64,000 bases of DNA from Thermoactinomyces sp. DSM 45891 (lineage in GTDB: Bacteria > Bacillota > Bacilli > Thermoactinomycetales > Thermoactinomycetaceae). Each line of letters begins with the position of its first letter. Position 1 is the first letter of the stretch. The notes below the pieces were generated by a model that worked only from the letters and a program-made list of their open reading frames with translations, was not told the DNA's origin and ran no database searches. The stretch lies in the NCBI RefSeq assembly GCF_900119485.1, contig NZ_FPJZ01000001.1, positions 188,267-252,266 on the forward strand. Reading direction: 5' to 3'. The position numbers and the translations under genes were made by a program. Positions 26,010-34,243 of this stretch are shown here, in pieces.

Positions 26010-26035
26010 CTCCACACAATATATAATATGTGGAG
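26010..26035. repeat. Inverted repeat in the mecA leader
   Basis: CTCCACA and TGTGGAG flank an AT-only 12 bp centre, located 25 bp upstream of the mecA start. It may be an operator or an RNA hairpin; I see no T-run that would make it a terminator. Confidence 0.5.
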
Positions 26036-26118
26036 AAAGAGTGAACCGTTCCGTCCTCGGGTCTCCATTTCTTTCTTCTTTTATTTTACACGATTTAATG
26101 AGCTTTTGCATTAGTCAC

Positions 26119-26496
26119 TCAAAGCCACGTGGTGGTTTTCTGTTTCTTTACCCATCTTTTTCCCTCTTGTAAACCTATTAACAAACAAAAAGGAAGAGTA
26201 ATCCACGGAGAAGACCAAATTAATAACAAGATTAGTACTATGTATCCTAAACAGATAAAAATCTCAATATTTATCCCTTTCCGCGGCCATGCCCAAGGCA
26301 ACTCCAACAACATACCAAAGACATATAAAAAGTTATTAATGCATAAAAAAACACTACCTATATAAAATAATATAACAATTAGGAAGCGATGGTTTAGATA
26401 CTGCCACCAAGTATGTGTTTCAGTGTAATCTAAACTCAAGGTCACAAATACAAGCAAAGCAGTAAACAGAAACAATGAAATCTTTCGCACTATCAT
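26119..26496 (-). CDS. Small integral membrane protein of unknown function
   Basis: A 125-residue hydrophobic protein with about four predicted membrane spans (near residues 5-22, 37-55, 58-70 and 78-108) and a basic C terminus (GKRWVKKQKTTTW). I do not recognise the family. A good AAAGGAG site stands 9 nt before the ATG, which supports a real gene. It lies between ferredoxin (divergent) and mecA, with no evident operon partner. Confidence 0.65.
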   Translation of the reverse strand: MIVRKISLFLFTALLVFVTLSLDYTETHTWWQYLNHRFLIVILFYIGSVFLCINNFLYVFGMLLELPWAWPRKGINIEIFICLGYIVLILLLIWSSPWITLPFCLLIGLQEGKRWVKKQKTTTWL

Positions 26497-26616
26497 AGTA
26501 TGTTTCTCCTTTAATGTTTGAAACTAGTCTATGAGCTAAGACAAGCAAACATCCTCTTCCATTTACGAAATAACAAAAAAATCTTGATCTTTTCACAATG
26601 TGCCTTCTGTTTTCCC

Positions 26617-26645
26617 TTGCAATCTATAGGAAATCGTTCTAAAAT
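26617..26645 (+). promoter_or_regulatory. Ferredoxin promoter
   Basis: TTGCAA and TAAAAT with a 17 bp spacer, about 60 bp upstream of the ferredoxin start. Confidence 0.65.
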
Positions 26646-26705
26646 GAGGTTTGGAAGTGGACTTTGTTCATAATTTGCTTGATAAACGAGAGGGGTTTGA
26701 AACCT

Positions 26706-26915
26706 ATGCGTACTTGGGTTGATAAAGACACATGTATTGCTTGTGGCGCATGTGGAGCAACCGCACCAGACGTGTATGATTACGATGAAGATGGTATCGC
26801 ATTCGTAATCCTCGACGACAATACTGGTACTGCTGATGTACCTGATAATTTACATGATGATGTTCGCGACGCTCAAGAAGGTTGTCCAACTGATTCTATT
26901 AAAGTTGAAGACTAG
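26706..26915 (+). CDS. fer: 4Fe-4S ferredoxin
   Basis: A 69-residue acidic protein with CIACGAC and a distant GCPTDSI, the four cysteines of a single 4Fe-4S cluster as in the Bacillus ferredoxin Fer. It serves as a low-potential electron carrier for cytoplasmic redox enzymes. I chose the ATG at 26706, about 10 nt after GAGAGGGG; the frame is open 14 codons further upstream, but that part is not family-like. It is 12-13 residues shorter than the B. subtilis protein, lacking the C-terminal tail. It has its own promoter and terminator. Confidence 0.92.
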   Translation: MRTWVDKDTCIACGACGATAPDVYDYDEDGIAFVILDDNTGTADVPDNLHDDVRDAQEGCPTDSIKVED

Positions 26916-26956
26916 TTTTTTAGACTGCACTCATTCATAATGTATGATTGCATAAG

Positions 26957-27004
26957 CAATACCTAGCGAACTTCTATTGGAGTTTACTAGGTATTGTTTT
27001 TTAT
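26957..27004 (+). terminator. Terminator of the ferredoxin gene
   Basis: CAATACCTAG and CTAGGTATTG form a stem that is followed by TTTTTTATTT. Confidence 0.85.
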
Positions 27005-27112
27005 TTGCTTCCTCTCTAGAAACTGAATACAATGGGAAGAGACGAAACTGGTAGCAAGAACTTGCTCCATACGATCGTCTATTACATACCGCATTACATA
27101 GGAGGAACCCTT

Positions 27113-27607
27113 ATGTCGAAAGAACTAGTAGTAGATGCTTTTATTGAAATTCCTACAGGAAGTCAAAACAAATATGAATTTGACAAAGAAAATGGTGTAT
27201 TCCGTCTGGATCGTGTTTTATTTTCCCCTATGCATTATCCAACCGAATACGGCTACTTAGATGCAACTCTTGCTGAAGATGGTGATCCCCTTGATATCTT
27301 AGTCCTTACCAGCTTCCCAACCTTTCCGGGTTGCGTCATCTCTAGCCGTGTAGTTGGCGTATTGGTCATGTCAGATGACAAAGGCCAAGATGAAAAAGTA
27401 CTTGCAGTACCAACAGAAGATCCACGTTTTAACCATATCCAATCCTTGGATGACGTAAACGATCATGTAAAGAAAGAAATCGAGCACTTCTTCCGTGTCT
27501 ACAAAGATCTTGAAAACAAAACGACTGTTATCGAAGGTTGGAAAGACGCAGATTTCGCTGCTAATCTATACCAAGAATGCTTAGATCGTTATCAAAGCAA
27601 TAAATAA
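27113..27607 (+). CDS. ppa: Soluble inorganic pyrophosphatase (family I)
   Basis: A 164-residue protein with EYGYLDAT and DGDPLDILVL, the metal- and pyrophosphate-binding signature of family I pyrophosphatases, which hydrolyse pyrophosphate to two phosphates. The start at 27113 follows AGGAGG with 7 nt spacing; the open frame extends upstream without family similarity. Many Bacillales use the unrelated manganese-dependent family II enzyme, so this is the family I alternative. It is monocistronic, with a terminator behind it. Confidence 0.93.
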   Translation: MSKELVVDAFIEIPTGSQNKYEFDKENGVFRLDRVLFSPMHYPTEYGYLDATLAEDGDPLDILVLTSFPTFPGCVISSRVVGVLVMSDDKGQDEKVLAVPTEDPRFNHIQSLDDVNDHVKKEIEHFFRVYKDLENKTTVIEGWKDADFAANLYQECLDRYQSNK

Positions 27608-27630
27608 AAAAATAAAGATACAACCGTCTA

Positions 27631-27654
27631 AAAGAGCCAAATCCGGCTCTTTTT
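27631..27654 (+). terminator. Terminator of ppa
   Basis: AAAGAGCC AAATCC GGCTCTTTTT, a compact hairpin with T-run, 24 bp after the ppa stop codon. Confidence 0.85.
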
Positions 27655-27690
27655 CGATGTAATTCGCCTAAAAACACGAATTAAAACCCG

Positions 27691-27719
27691 TTGACTCGTT
27701 ATATTATTCGTGCTAATGT
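27691..27719 (+). promoter_or_regulatory. Promoter of the serine T-box operon
   Basis: TTGACT (27691-27696) and TAATGT (27714-27719) with a 17 bp spacer lie just upstream of the T-box leader. Confidence 0.6.
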
Positions 27720-27732
27720 AGATGAAACTTCA

Positions 27733-28018
27733 AATTGACATTACTTTGATGGAGCCAAATGAATGTGTTCACTCCCAGAGAGCCGGTGGTAGGTGCAAAC
27801 CGGTAGGAAGTCATTCATCGAGCACTCCGGAGTAGACTAGCTGAACTCGATAGATAGTAGGTTAGTACGGTGGAAACCGTTATCTCATGTGTCGATTTCT
27901 TTTATTTCGACCAGCAAGGTCATATGTGTGAGCATATGACAAACTGAGGGTGGCACCACGACCTTTCGTCCCTCATCCGTAATAGGGTGAGTATGGGATG
28001 GAAGGTCTTTTTTATTTA
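27733..28018 (+). promoter_or_regulatory. T-box riboswitch, probably serine-responsive
   Basis: The leader contains the T-box core GGGTGGCACCACG (about 27948-27960), a Stem I region with AGAGAG and GGTG elements (27775-27790) and a terminal hairpin GACCTT...AAGGTC followed by TTTTTT that acts as the terminator. Uncharged tRNA binding should favour readthrough into the serine genes. The base of Stem I can be drawn as ACTTTG with CGGAGT; the specifier loop then holds AGC (27821-27823), a serine codon, with TCC (27826-27828) as a second serine possibility. Confidence 0.9.
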
Positions 28019-28039
28019 CCTTAAGGAGGATATATAACC

Positions 28040-29200
28040 ATGACATTTTCGGAAAAGTTTCACCTGCGCATCCCTGGACCTACGCCTATCCCGTCACGAG
28101 TTCAACAAGCGATGAATCAACCGATATTTGGACATCGCAGTCAAGAAGCAACCCAGCTTATTCAAGAATGTAGTCAAAAACTAAAGCCTATTTTCGGCAC
28201 CGGGCAAGACCCACTCATTCTCACCAGTAGCGGTACATCTGCCTTAGAAGCGGCTGTTATCAACACATTATCTCCTGGGGATGAAGCTCTGGTAATCGTT
28301 ACAGGATCATTTGGAGACCGCTTTGCTAAAATCGTAGAGCGCTATGAATTCACACTACATCGTCTCGATATCGAATGGGGAAAATCGTGTAGTCCTGAAC
28401 AGTTACGAATAGCACTCCAGCAACACCCTAAGACGAAAGCGGTCTTTGTCACATATTGTGAAACGTCTACAGGTGTTTTAAATCCGATTGAAGAACTATC
28501 AAAAGTGGTTCACACTCACTCAGAAGCTCTCTTCGTTGTAGATGGTGTTAGTTGCATCGGCGCCGTACCTTGTCAAATGGATGATTGGGGACTTGATGTA
28601 GTCGTAACAGGTTCACAAAAGGCTCTTATGCTCCCACCAGGATTATCATTTATTGCGGTTAGTAGACGAGCATGGAGACAAATCGAACAAAATCAAATGC
28701 CTAGCTTCTATTTGAATTTACTTCAATATCGAAATAGCTTATCACAAAGCACTACTCCGTATACCCCAGCTATCTCCCTTCTCTTGGGTTTAAAGGAGGC
28801 TCTATGCATGTTAGAAGAGGAAGGGCTAGAACAAGTCTTCCAGCGGCATGAACTACTGATGAGCATGTGCCGAACAGGAGTACAAAGCATGGGTCTTACT
28901 CTCATGGCAAGTAAACAAGATGCATCTCCTACAGTTACCTCAATCTACGGTGGTGGTGCTGAGGCATGGAGTTCGGAAGATGTAAGAAAGCACTTAAAAC
29001 AATTACGTGTTTTAGTAGCGGGTGGGCAACAACATCTAAAAGGACAGATTTTTCGAATCGGCCATATGGGCTACTGTGATTCACTAGACATACTAACCGC
29101 GTTAAGCGCACTCGAAATCGCCCTTACCCAAGCAGGAGTACCTATTTCACTTGGCTCTGGAGTAAAAGCAGCTCAGGAGGTGTATCTTCACCATGTATAA
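28040..29200 (+). CDS. Class V aminotransferase, probable phosphoserine/serine transaminase
   Basis: A 386-residue PLP enzyme of the alanine-glyoxylate/serine-pyruvate aminotransferase group. The N terminus RIPGPTPIPSRV, the middle DGVSCIGAVP with the cofactor aspartate, and GSQKALMLPPGL with the PLP-binding lysine are clear. It is not a classical SerC. Its position directly behind a serine-type T-box and overlapping serA suggests it supplies the transaminase step of serine synthesis, as class V enzymes do in some archaea and bacteria. Serine-glyoxylate transamination is the alternative. The start ATG follows AAGGAGG. Confidence 0.88.
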   Translation: MTFSEKFHLRIPGPTPIPSRVQQAMNQPIFGHRSQEATQLIQECSQKLKPIFGTGQDPLILTSSGTSALEAAVINTLSPGDEALVIVTGSFGDRFAKIVERYEFTLHRLDIEWGKSCSPEQLRIALQQHPKTKAVFVTYCETSTGVLNPIEELSKVVHTHSEALFVVDGVSCIGAVPCQMDDWGLDVVVTGSQKALMLPPGLSFIAVSRRAWRQIEQNQMPSFYLNLLQYRNSLSQSTTPYTPAISLLLGLKEALCMLEEEGLEQVFQRHELLMSMCRTGVQSMGLTLMASKQDASPTVTSIYGGGAEAWSSEDVRKHLKQLRVLVAGGQQHLKGQIFRIGHMGYCDSLDILTALSALEIALTQAGVPISLGSGVKAAQEVYLHHV

Positions 29201-30773
29201 AGTACTTATTACGGATCCACTAAGCGATCTTGGAATCGAAAAATTATTACAAGCAACCGATGTGCATGTCATTCGTCAAACCAGTCTAACCCCTGAACAA
29301 CTCCTTATCGAGATCGAAGATGCCGATGCCCTACTCGTACGTAGCCAAACGAAGGTAACAGCAGATGTCATCGCTAAGGGGAAGCAACTAAAGGTTATTG
29401 GCCGGGCAGGAGTCGGTGTAGATAACATTGATGTCATGGCAGCTACAAAGCATGGTGTTATTGTTCTGAATGCACCAGATGGAAATACCATCTCAACTGC
29501 TGAACATACTTTTGCAATGATGATCTCCCTCGCCCGTAACATTCCGCAAGCTTACCGTTCTACGATCCAAGGGGAATGGAAACGGAAAAAGTTTGTCGGG
29601 ATAGAGCTAAATAAAAAGACCCTCTCCATCATCGGCTTAGGACGAATCGGGGCTGAACTGGCTAAGAAAGCCAAAGCCTTTCGAATGCAGGTAGTCGCCT
29701 TTGATCCATATCTGACCGAAGAGCGTGCAGAGAAACTAGGTGTCCACAAAGCAACTCTGCATGAAGCGATTGCACAAGGGGACTTTATTTCCGTCCATAC
29801 TCCTTTAACGAAGCAAACCCGTCATCTCATAAGTGATAATGAATTCTCCATGATGAAAGACGGCGCTCGCATCTTAAACTGTGCTCGCGGCGGCATTATT
29901 GACGAAGATGCTCTATATACAGCTTTATTGTCAGGAAAGGTAGCAGGAGCCGCTCTAGATGTATTTGAGATTGAACCTCCCATCCAACCTGCTCTATTTG
30001 ATCTAGAACAAGTAATCGTAACTCCCCATCTGGGAGCCTCTACAGTAGAAGCTCAAGAAAATGTGGCAATCGATGTATCTGAAGAAGTGTTGAAGGTATT
30101 ACGCGAAGAAGCATTTAAAAATGCTGTCAATCTACCTTCCATCCCAGCAGATCTACAACAAAAAATTGCCCCTTATCAAACATTGGTCGAAAAATTGGGT
30201 GAGTTTGTGGCCCAAATTTCAAAAGGTGCACTACAAAAGATTACGGTTACCTATGCAGGTGATGTGGCAAATATGGAAGTAGCACCGCTCACACGTACTA
30301 TGCTAAAGGGGGTTCTTTCACATCATCTATCAGGTGTCAATTATATAAATGCTCCTGAGATCGCCAAACAACGTGGGATTCAGATCGTGGAACAGAAATC
30401 TTCTCACAACCATGGATTTACTCAATTAATCAGTGTACATGTAGAGACTGAACAAGACTCCTATCATGTAGGGGGAACGATCTTAAATGGATTCGGAGCT
30501 CGTATCACGAAAGTAAACGGTTATTCGGTTGATCTCTCCCCTACCGGACATCTTCTCTTTATCGAGCATCAAGACCAACCGGGGGTAATCGGCAGAGTGG
30601 GAACCTTGCTCGGTACCTACGGAGTCAATATCGCTACGATGCAAGTAGGACGGGAAACCATCGGTGGGCAAGCGATTATGCTTCTCCATATTGATAAAGC
30701 AATCAATATAACTCTGCAAGAAGAATTACAAAAAATTGATTCCATCCAGAAGGTGACGATCTTAGAATTGTAG
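29193..30773 (+). CDS. serA: D-3-phosphoglycerate dehydrogenase
   Basis: A 526-residue long-type SerA: substrate and NAD-binding domains (GRAGVGVDNID, GLGRIG), the catalytic segments NCARGGIIDE, FEIEPP and TPHLGAST, then the intervening domain and a C-terminal ACT domain (from about residue 450, IEHQDQPGVIGRVG) that can bind serine. It oxidises 3-phosphoglycerate, the first step of serine synthesis. The ATG overlaps the end of the aminotransferase gene by 8 bp, so both are under the T-box. Confidence 0.95.
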   Translation: MYKVLITDPLSDLGIEKLLQATDVHVIRQTSLTPEQLLIEIEDADALLVRSQTKVTADVIAKGKQLKVIGRAGVGVDNIDVMAATKHGVIVLNAPDGNTISTAEHTFAMMISLARNIPQAYRSTIQGEWKRKKFVGIELNKKTLSIIGLGRIGAELAKKAKAFRMQVVAFDPYLTEERAEKLGVHKATLHEAIAQGDFISVHTPLTKQTRHLISDNEFSMMKDGARILNCARGGIIDEDALYTALLSGKVAGAALDVFEIEPPIQPALFDLEQVIVTPHLGASTVEAQENVAIDVSEEVLKVLREEAFKNAVNLPSIPADLQQKIAPYQTLVEKLGEFVAQISKGALQKITVTYAGDVANMEVAPLTRTMLKGVLSHHLSGVNYINAPEIAKQRGIQIVEQKSSHNHGFTQLISVHVETEQDSYHVGGTILNGFGARITKVNGYSVDLSPTGHLLFIEHQDQPGVIGRVGTLLGTYGVNIATMQVGRETIGGQAIMLLHIDKAINITLQEELQKIDSIQKVTILEL

Positions 30774-30816
30774 TCTAAAATGGAGAAGAATTAAAAAGAA
30801 AGGGTGAACCCATCTT

Positions 30817-31527
30817 ATGACTACCCATTCGCCCATAAAAACCGCTCTTGTGACAGGAGCTAGTAAAGGTCTTGGTAAGGAGATCGTGCGACGCTTTGCT
30901 TCTGCCGGGATTAATGTTCTAGCAACCGCTCGAAGTGTTGATAAACTGAAACAGCTCGAAGAAGAATTCCCGAATCATGTTATCCATTTTCCTGGTGATA
31001 TCTCAGATAGCAATCATGTAAAAAGCATGGTTGAGCAAGTGATTGATTCCTTTGGACGACTTGATTTCGTCATTAATAATGCAGGTTTGGCCCATTTTTC
31101 TCCCGTTGAAGACCTAACAGAAAGTCAATGGGACGAAATGATGAACATCAATCTCAAAGCAGCTTTTCTCACTTGTAAATACGCTATCCCCCATCTAAAA
31201 AAAACGCAAGGCCACATCGTCAACATTTCGAGCGTGGCAGGAACCGAAGCATTTGCCCGAGGCGGGGGTTACTGCGCATCCAAATTTGGGATGATGGCAT
31301 TATCAGATGCCCTAACCCAAGAATTAAAACCACACTATGTAAAAGTAAGTACACTTTGTCCCGGTTCTATCCAAACCGAGTTCAGTTCGAATCCAAAAAG
31401 TTATTCGCTTCAGGCATCTGACGTTGCTGAATCTGTTTATCAGATTATCACAGCACCTGCCAATATGATTATTGGGCGCGTCATCATGCGCCCAGTCGTA
31501 CCCATAGACTTTCAAAATAAGAAATGA
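30817..31527 (+). CDS. Short-chain dehydrogenase/reductase
   Basis: A 236-residue classical SDR with TGASKGLGKE for the nucleotide, NNAGLAH, the catalytic serine in NISSVAG and YCASK. It resembles 3-oxoacyl-ACP reductase-like and YdfG-like oxidoreductases; the substrate cannot be read from sequence. It lies 43 bp behind serA without a visible terminator, so it may be read from the serine operon, and it is followed closely by the SRPBCC-like gene. Confidence 0.85.
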   Translation: MTTHSPIKTALVTGASKGLGKEIVRRFASAGINVLATARSVDKLKQLEEEFPNHVIHFPGDISDSNHVKSMVEQVIDSFGRLDFVINNAGLAHFSPVEDLTESQWDEMMNINLKAAFLTCKYAIPHLKKTQGHIVNISSVAGTEAFARGGGYCASKFGMMALSDALTQELKPHYVKVSTLCPGSIQTEFSSNPKSYSLQASDVAESVYQIITAPANMIIGRVIMRPVVPIDFQNKK

Positions 31528-31537
31528 GGATTTTTCG

Positions 31538-32089
31538 TTGAAATCTTTTGTAATGGAAACAACCCTTCAAGCTCCTGTGGAATATATTTATGATTATCTC
31601 TGTGATGTAGAGCGCGAAATCGCAAATAATCAAGGAAAAATCATTGATGCAGCCTACGATACGGCAGAAGCTGGAGGACATCTCATCCTCTCCTATCAAA
31701 TCGATCTAAGTCTTGCTATCGTTCGAGAAGTCCTTCATTTTCAAGAAAAGGTGAAAAATCAATCCATCACCTCTCAATTTCAATACGAACGCTACTCGAT
31801 CAGCGAACACATACAGCTAAAAGCAGACTCAGAAACGAGTACGCGAGTTCGAATTGATTATAAACCCAAATCGGATACCTTCTACAACTTTACGACATTT
31901 GGGATGAATCGGATCGATGCCAAGCGAATGGCCGAACAATTATGTAACCTAAAAGCCATTTCCATTCGAGATGTGGAAGACTTGTATCTTCGTACACATA
32001 GTTCCTACTCCCCATTCCCTATACGTCATCAGGTTAGTAAAGAAGAGATAAAAGAGCGATTAAAGCGTAAGGCCATTGTACGAGTGTAG
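31538..32089 (+). CDS. SRPBCC/START-like protein of unknown function
   Basis: A 183-residue protein whose opening (METTLQAPVEYIYDYLCDVE) is typical of the SRPBCC ligand-binding fold, followed by a long beta-rich middle and a basic C terminus. No catalytic motif is recognised. It begins with TTG at 31538, 8 nt after GAGGA; an ATG five codons later is a second choice. It lies 10 bp behind the SDR gene and probably shares its transcript, ending at a strong terminator. Confidence 0.65.
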   Translation: MKSFVMETTLQAPVEYIYDYLCDVEREIANNQGKIIDAAYDTAEAGGHLILSYQIDLSLAIVREVLHFQEKVKNQSITSQFQYERYSISEHIQLKADSETSTRVRIDYKPKSDTFYNFTTFGMNRIDAKRMAEQLCNLKAISIRDVEDLYLRTHSSYSPFPIRHQVSKEEIKERLKRKAIVRV

Positions 32090-32107
32090 GAATTGATCTT
32101 AGAAAAC

Positions 32108-32156
32108 AAAACGGAGCTACCACATCTTTTTAACCAGATGTGGTAGCTCCGTTTTT
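32108..32156. terminator. Bidirectional terminator between convergent genes
   Basis: A perfect 20 bp inverted repeat beginning AAAACGGAGCTACCACATCT closes the serine-SDR-SRPBCC transcript and the convergent antiporter gene. Confidence 0.92.
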
Positions 32157-33309
32157 ACATAACTTTTTCGTGATCTGTTTCTAACTTCTCAAATACTTTC
32201 TTCAACAAAGGTGGTGTAATGAGAGTAGTCAAAATCACAACCGTGATAATGGATGTGAAATACTCTTGCTTGAGTAAATGCGCCTTCAACCCAATCGCCG
32301 CAATAATAAGAGCCACTTCTCCTCTTGATACCATTCCTGCACCAATTCCTAGCGCAGAGCGACGACGAAACCCGGTTAGCCTAGCTCCAAGACCTGAACC
32401 TAGAAGCTTTGTTAAGACCGCAATAATAGTAAGTCCTACGATAAGCCAAAGTTGGCTCCCTATGCCAGCAAACGAAACGGATAAACCAATACTTACAAAA
32501 AAGATAGGTACAAAAAAAGCGTATGCAATCGGTTCGATCTTCTGCTCAACCGAATGTCTATAAGGAGTTTGAGATATAGCAACTCCTGCGGCAAATGCAC
32601 CAATAATAGCAGCAACCCCTAGAGACTCTGCCAAATAAGAAAAAAAGAAGCAAAGAACAAGTGCTGTACTCACCACGGACTCCGATACCCGCCAGGTACT
32701 AAATTTCTTCATCACCCACGGAACAACTTTCCATCCAATCAGTCCGATCGTGACAAAAAAGGCCAATTTCTTAAGGAGTACCATCCCTAAGCTAACATCT
32801 TCCGTAGTAAGTAAACTCATCATTACAGCCAAGCCGATCACTACTATGATATCGTCCAATACCGCAGCACCCAAGATAGTAGCACTCTCTCGACTTTTTA
32901 AATGTCCCAACTCTTTTAGCGTCTGTGCAGAAATACTAACCGAAGTAGCAGATAGCAACAATCCTAGAAAAAGAGCATGGGACTGACTTAATTCCATCCC
33001 TAAGCCAACTAGATATCCTCCCAAAAAGGGAAATATAATGCCCCCTACCGCCACTGCAATCGAAGAATTTCGATTCTGACGTAACGATTTAACATCCGTC
33101 TCCAATCCTGCGATAAACATTAACAGGATCACTCCAATTTCACTGAGTTGACGAATCATGTCTGAACCTTGAATCCAGCCAAACACCGCTGGGCCAATGA
33201 TAATGCCAATCAGCAACTTCCCAAGAACTGCTGGTTGCCCAAGCCTTATACTAATTTCACCCGCTATTTTCGTCGCAAGCAATATAATTAAAATCTCTAC
33301 AAATAACAT
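32155..33309 (-). CDS. Cation/proton antiporter, CPA2 family
   Basis: A 384-residue membrane protein with about 12 spans. The N-terminal GQPAVLGKLLIGIIIGP and the LLMFIAGLETD segment are hallmarks of the CPA2 family (NapA, KefB, GerN), which exchanges Na+ or K+ for protons. There is no C-terminal TrkA-N domain, so it is closer to NapA/GerN. The start ATG follows GGAGG with 7 nt spacing. It is transcribed leftward from a leader holding a terminator hairpin and a 21-codon ORF. Confidence 0.88.
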   Translation of the reverse strand: MLFVEILIILLATKIAGEISIRLGQPAVLGKLLIGIIIGPAVFGWIQGSDMIRQLSEIGVILLMFIAGLETDVKSLRQNRNSSIAVAVGGIIFPFLGGYLVGLGMELSQSHALFLGLLLSATSVSISAQTLKELGHLKSRESATILGAAVLDDIIVVIGLAVMMSLLTTEDVSLGMVLLKKLAFFVTIGLIGWKVVPWVMKKFSTWRVSESVVSTALVLCFFFSYLAESLGVAAIIGAFAAGVAISQTPYRHSVEQKIEPIAYAFFVPIFFVSIGLSVSFAGIGSQLWLIVGLTIIAVLTKLLGSGLGARLTGFRRRSALGIGAGMVSRGEVALIIAAIGLKAHLLKQEYFTSIITVVILTTLITPPLLKKVFEKLETDHEKVM

Positions 33310-33335
33310 GTAATACCTCCTTTCTCACAATCTCC

Positions 33336-33401
33336 TTAGTAGTACCGATGAAGAACAGCATCATATCCAACATCATCATCTTTTAAAATGGCAATAAACA
33401 T
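33336..33401 (-). CDS. Possible 21-residue leader peptide
   Basis: ATG to TAA encoding MFIAILKDDDVGYDAVLHRYY, preceded by GGAGGG about 10 nt upstream, in front of the antiporter gene. The stop lies 26 nt before the antiporter start. The ribosome site is good, but a peptide this short could occur by chance; I know no family for it. It could couple translation to the downstream gene. Confidence 0.4.
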   Translation of the reverse strand: MFIAILKDDDVGYDAVLHRYY

Positions 33402-33430
33402 AGCAAATCATCCCTCCTCTTCTCAATATA

Positions 33431-33500
33431 CAAAAAGAGCCTGTCATGCAAGGAACTTTCCACCCAAAAATAGGCAGAAAGGTCCCTGCATGACAGGCTC
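33431..33500 (-). terminator. Terminator hairpin in the antiporter leader
   Basis: Two 24 nt arms (33437-33460 and 33477-33500) match at 22 positions, one of the others being a possible G-U pair, and on the minus strand are followed by TTTTT. No gene on the minus strand ends here, because the next gene upstream is divergent. It therefore acts either as an attenuator between promoter and antiporter, or ends a short RNA of about 95 nt. Confidence 0.75.
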
Positions 33501-33532
33501 CTCCGAATTTAGTCGTATTTATTTATATTGTT

Positions 33533-33562
33533 ATTATATTGTATCTCCCTTAGACAAGTAAA
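33533..33562 (-). promoter_or_regulatory. Leftward promoter of the antiporter leader
   Basis: On the minus strand TTTACT (33557-33562) and TATAAT (33533-33538) have an 18 bp spacer. Transcription would start near 33526, about 26 nt before the terminator hairpin. Confidence 0.55.
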
Positions 33563-33576
33563 GATAATTTGGTAAC

Positions 33577-33605
33577 TTGATGTTTATTCCGAAATAGAGT
33601 AGAAT
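33577..33605 (+). promoter_or_regulatory. Promoter of the TetR operon
   Basis: TTGATG (33577-33582) and TAGAAT (33600-33605) with a 17 bp spacer; the -10 element runs into the large palindrome. Confidence 0.75.
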
Positions 33606-33640
33606 AATGACTGTGGTCATATATGACCACAGTCATTATT
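33603..33640. promoter_or_regulatory. Perfect 38 bp palindrome, probable TetR operator
   Basis: Every base from 33603 to 33640 pairs with its mirror position; the core is GACTGTGGTCAT and its complement around a central AT. It overlaps the -10 and the start of transcription of the tetR gene that follows, the usual arrangement for an autorepressor. Confidence 0.85.
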
Positions 33641-33658
33641 ATGGGTGGTGATTCATCT

Positions 33659-34243
33659 ATGTTAAGAGAAGCCAAGAAAAAAGCTCTAAAAGAAAAAATT
33701 TTCTTGCAGTCTATGCGCTTATTTGTTGAAAAGGGATTTGATTATGTAACCATAGAGGAGATTACCCGATCGTGCGGGATTGCCAAAGGAACTTTCTATA
33801 ATTATTTTCCTCAAAAAGAGTCGATTTTGCTTTATTTAGGCTCATCCCAGATGGAATTCATACAACAAAATATTTCCAAATATGATCATCTAGAAATAAA
33901 AGAAAGGATCTTCAAGCTCTTTGATGACCTCACTAGTCGTTACCTAGAACATCCAGAACTGATAAGAGTTTTCCTCTCAGAGATGATCCGGTCGTCTGGA
34001 CTAATGAAAGAAGAGCAGAAAACGATTGATCACTTTAGATCTGTGTTAATGAAGCTGATTGATGAAGCTAAACAATCTAATCAAATAGTAGGAAATCCAT
34101 CCTCTGAGCATGTTACCTCTGTGTTAATGGCTATATATTTTTATTCTTTAGTGAATTGGAGTATCGCTAATTCTGATAAAAAGGCGCTAAAGAGTATGAT
34201 TCGCAATCAACTAGAAATTATTTGGAAGGGGGTTCATTCATGA
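33659..34243 (+). CDS. TetR/AcrR-family transcriptional regulator
   Basis: A 194-residue regulator with the TetR helix-turn-helix at residues 10-55 (TIEEITRSCGIAKGTFYNYF) and an all-alpha ligand-binding part behind it. I chose the ATG at 33659, 8 nt after GGTGGTG; an upstream in-frame start would lie inside the palindrome. It is the first gene of a three-gene operon and overlaps the monooxygenase gene in ATGA. The ligand is unknown. Confidence 0.9.
   Translation: MLREAKKKALKEKIFLQSMRLFVEKGFDYVTIEEITRSCGIAKGTFYNYFPQKESILLYLGSSQMEFIQQNISKYDHLEIKERIFKLFDDLTSRYLEHPELIRVFLSEMIRSSGLMKEEQKTIDHFRSVLMKLIDEAKQSNQIVGNPSSEHVTSVLMAIYFYSLVNWSIANSDKKALKSMIRNQLEIIWKGVHS

Noticed and set aside
25687..26172. 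161-residue plus-strand frame opposite mecA
   Set aside because: Antisense to mecA, low-complexity serine/arginine content and no recognisable domain.
33437..33500. Long inverted repeat considered as a miniature transposable element
   Set aside because: No flanking target duplication is visible, no second copy was noticed in this window, and the T-run on the minus strand fits a terminator better.
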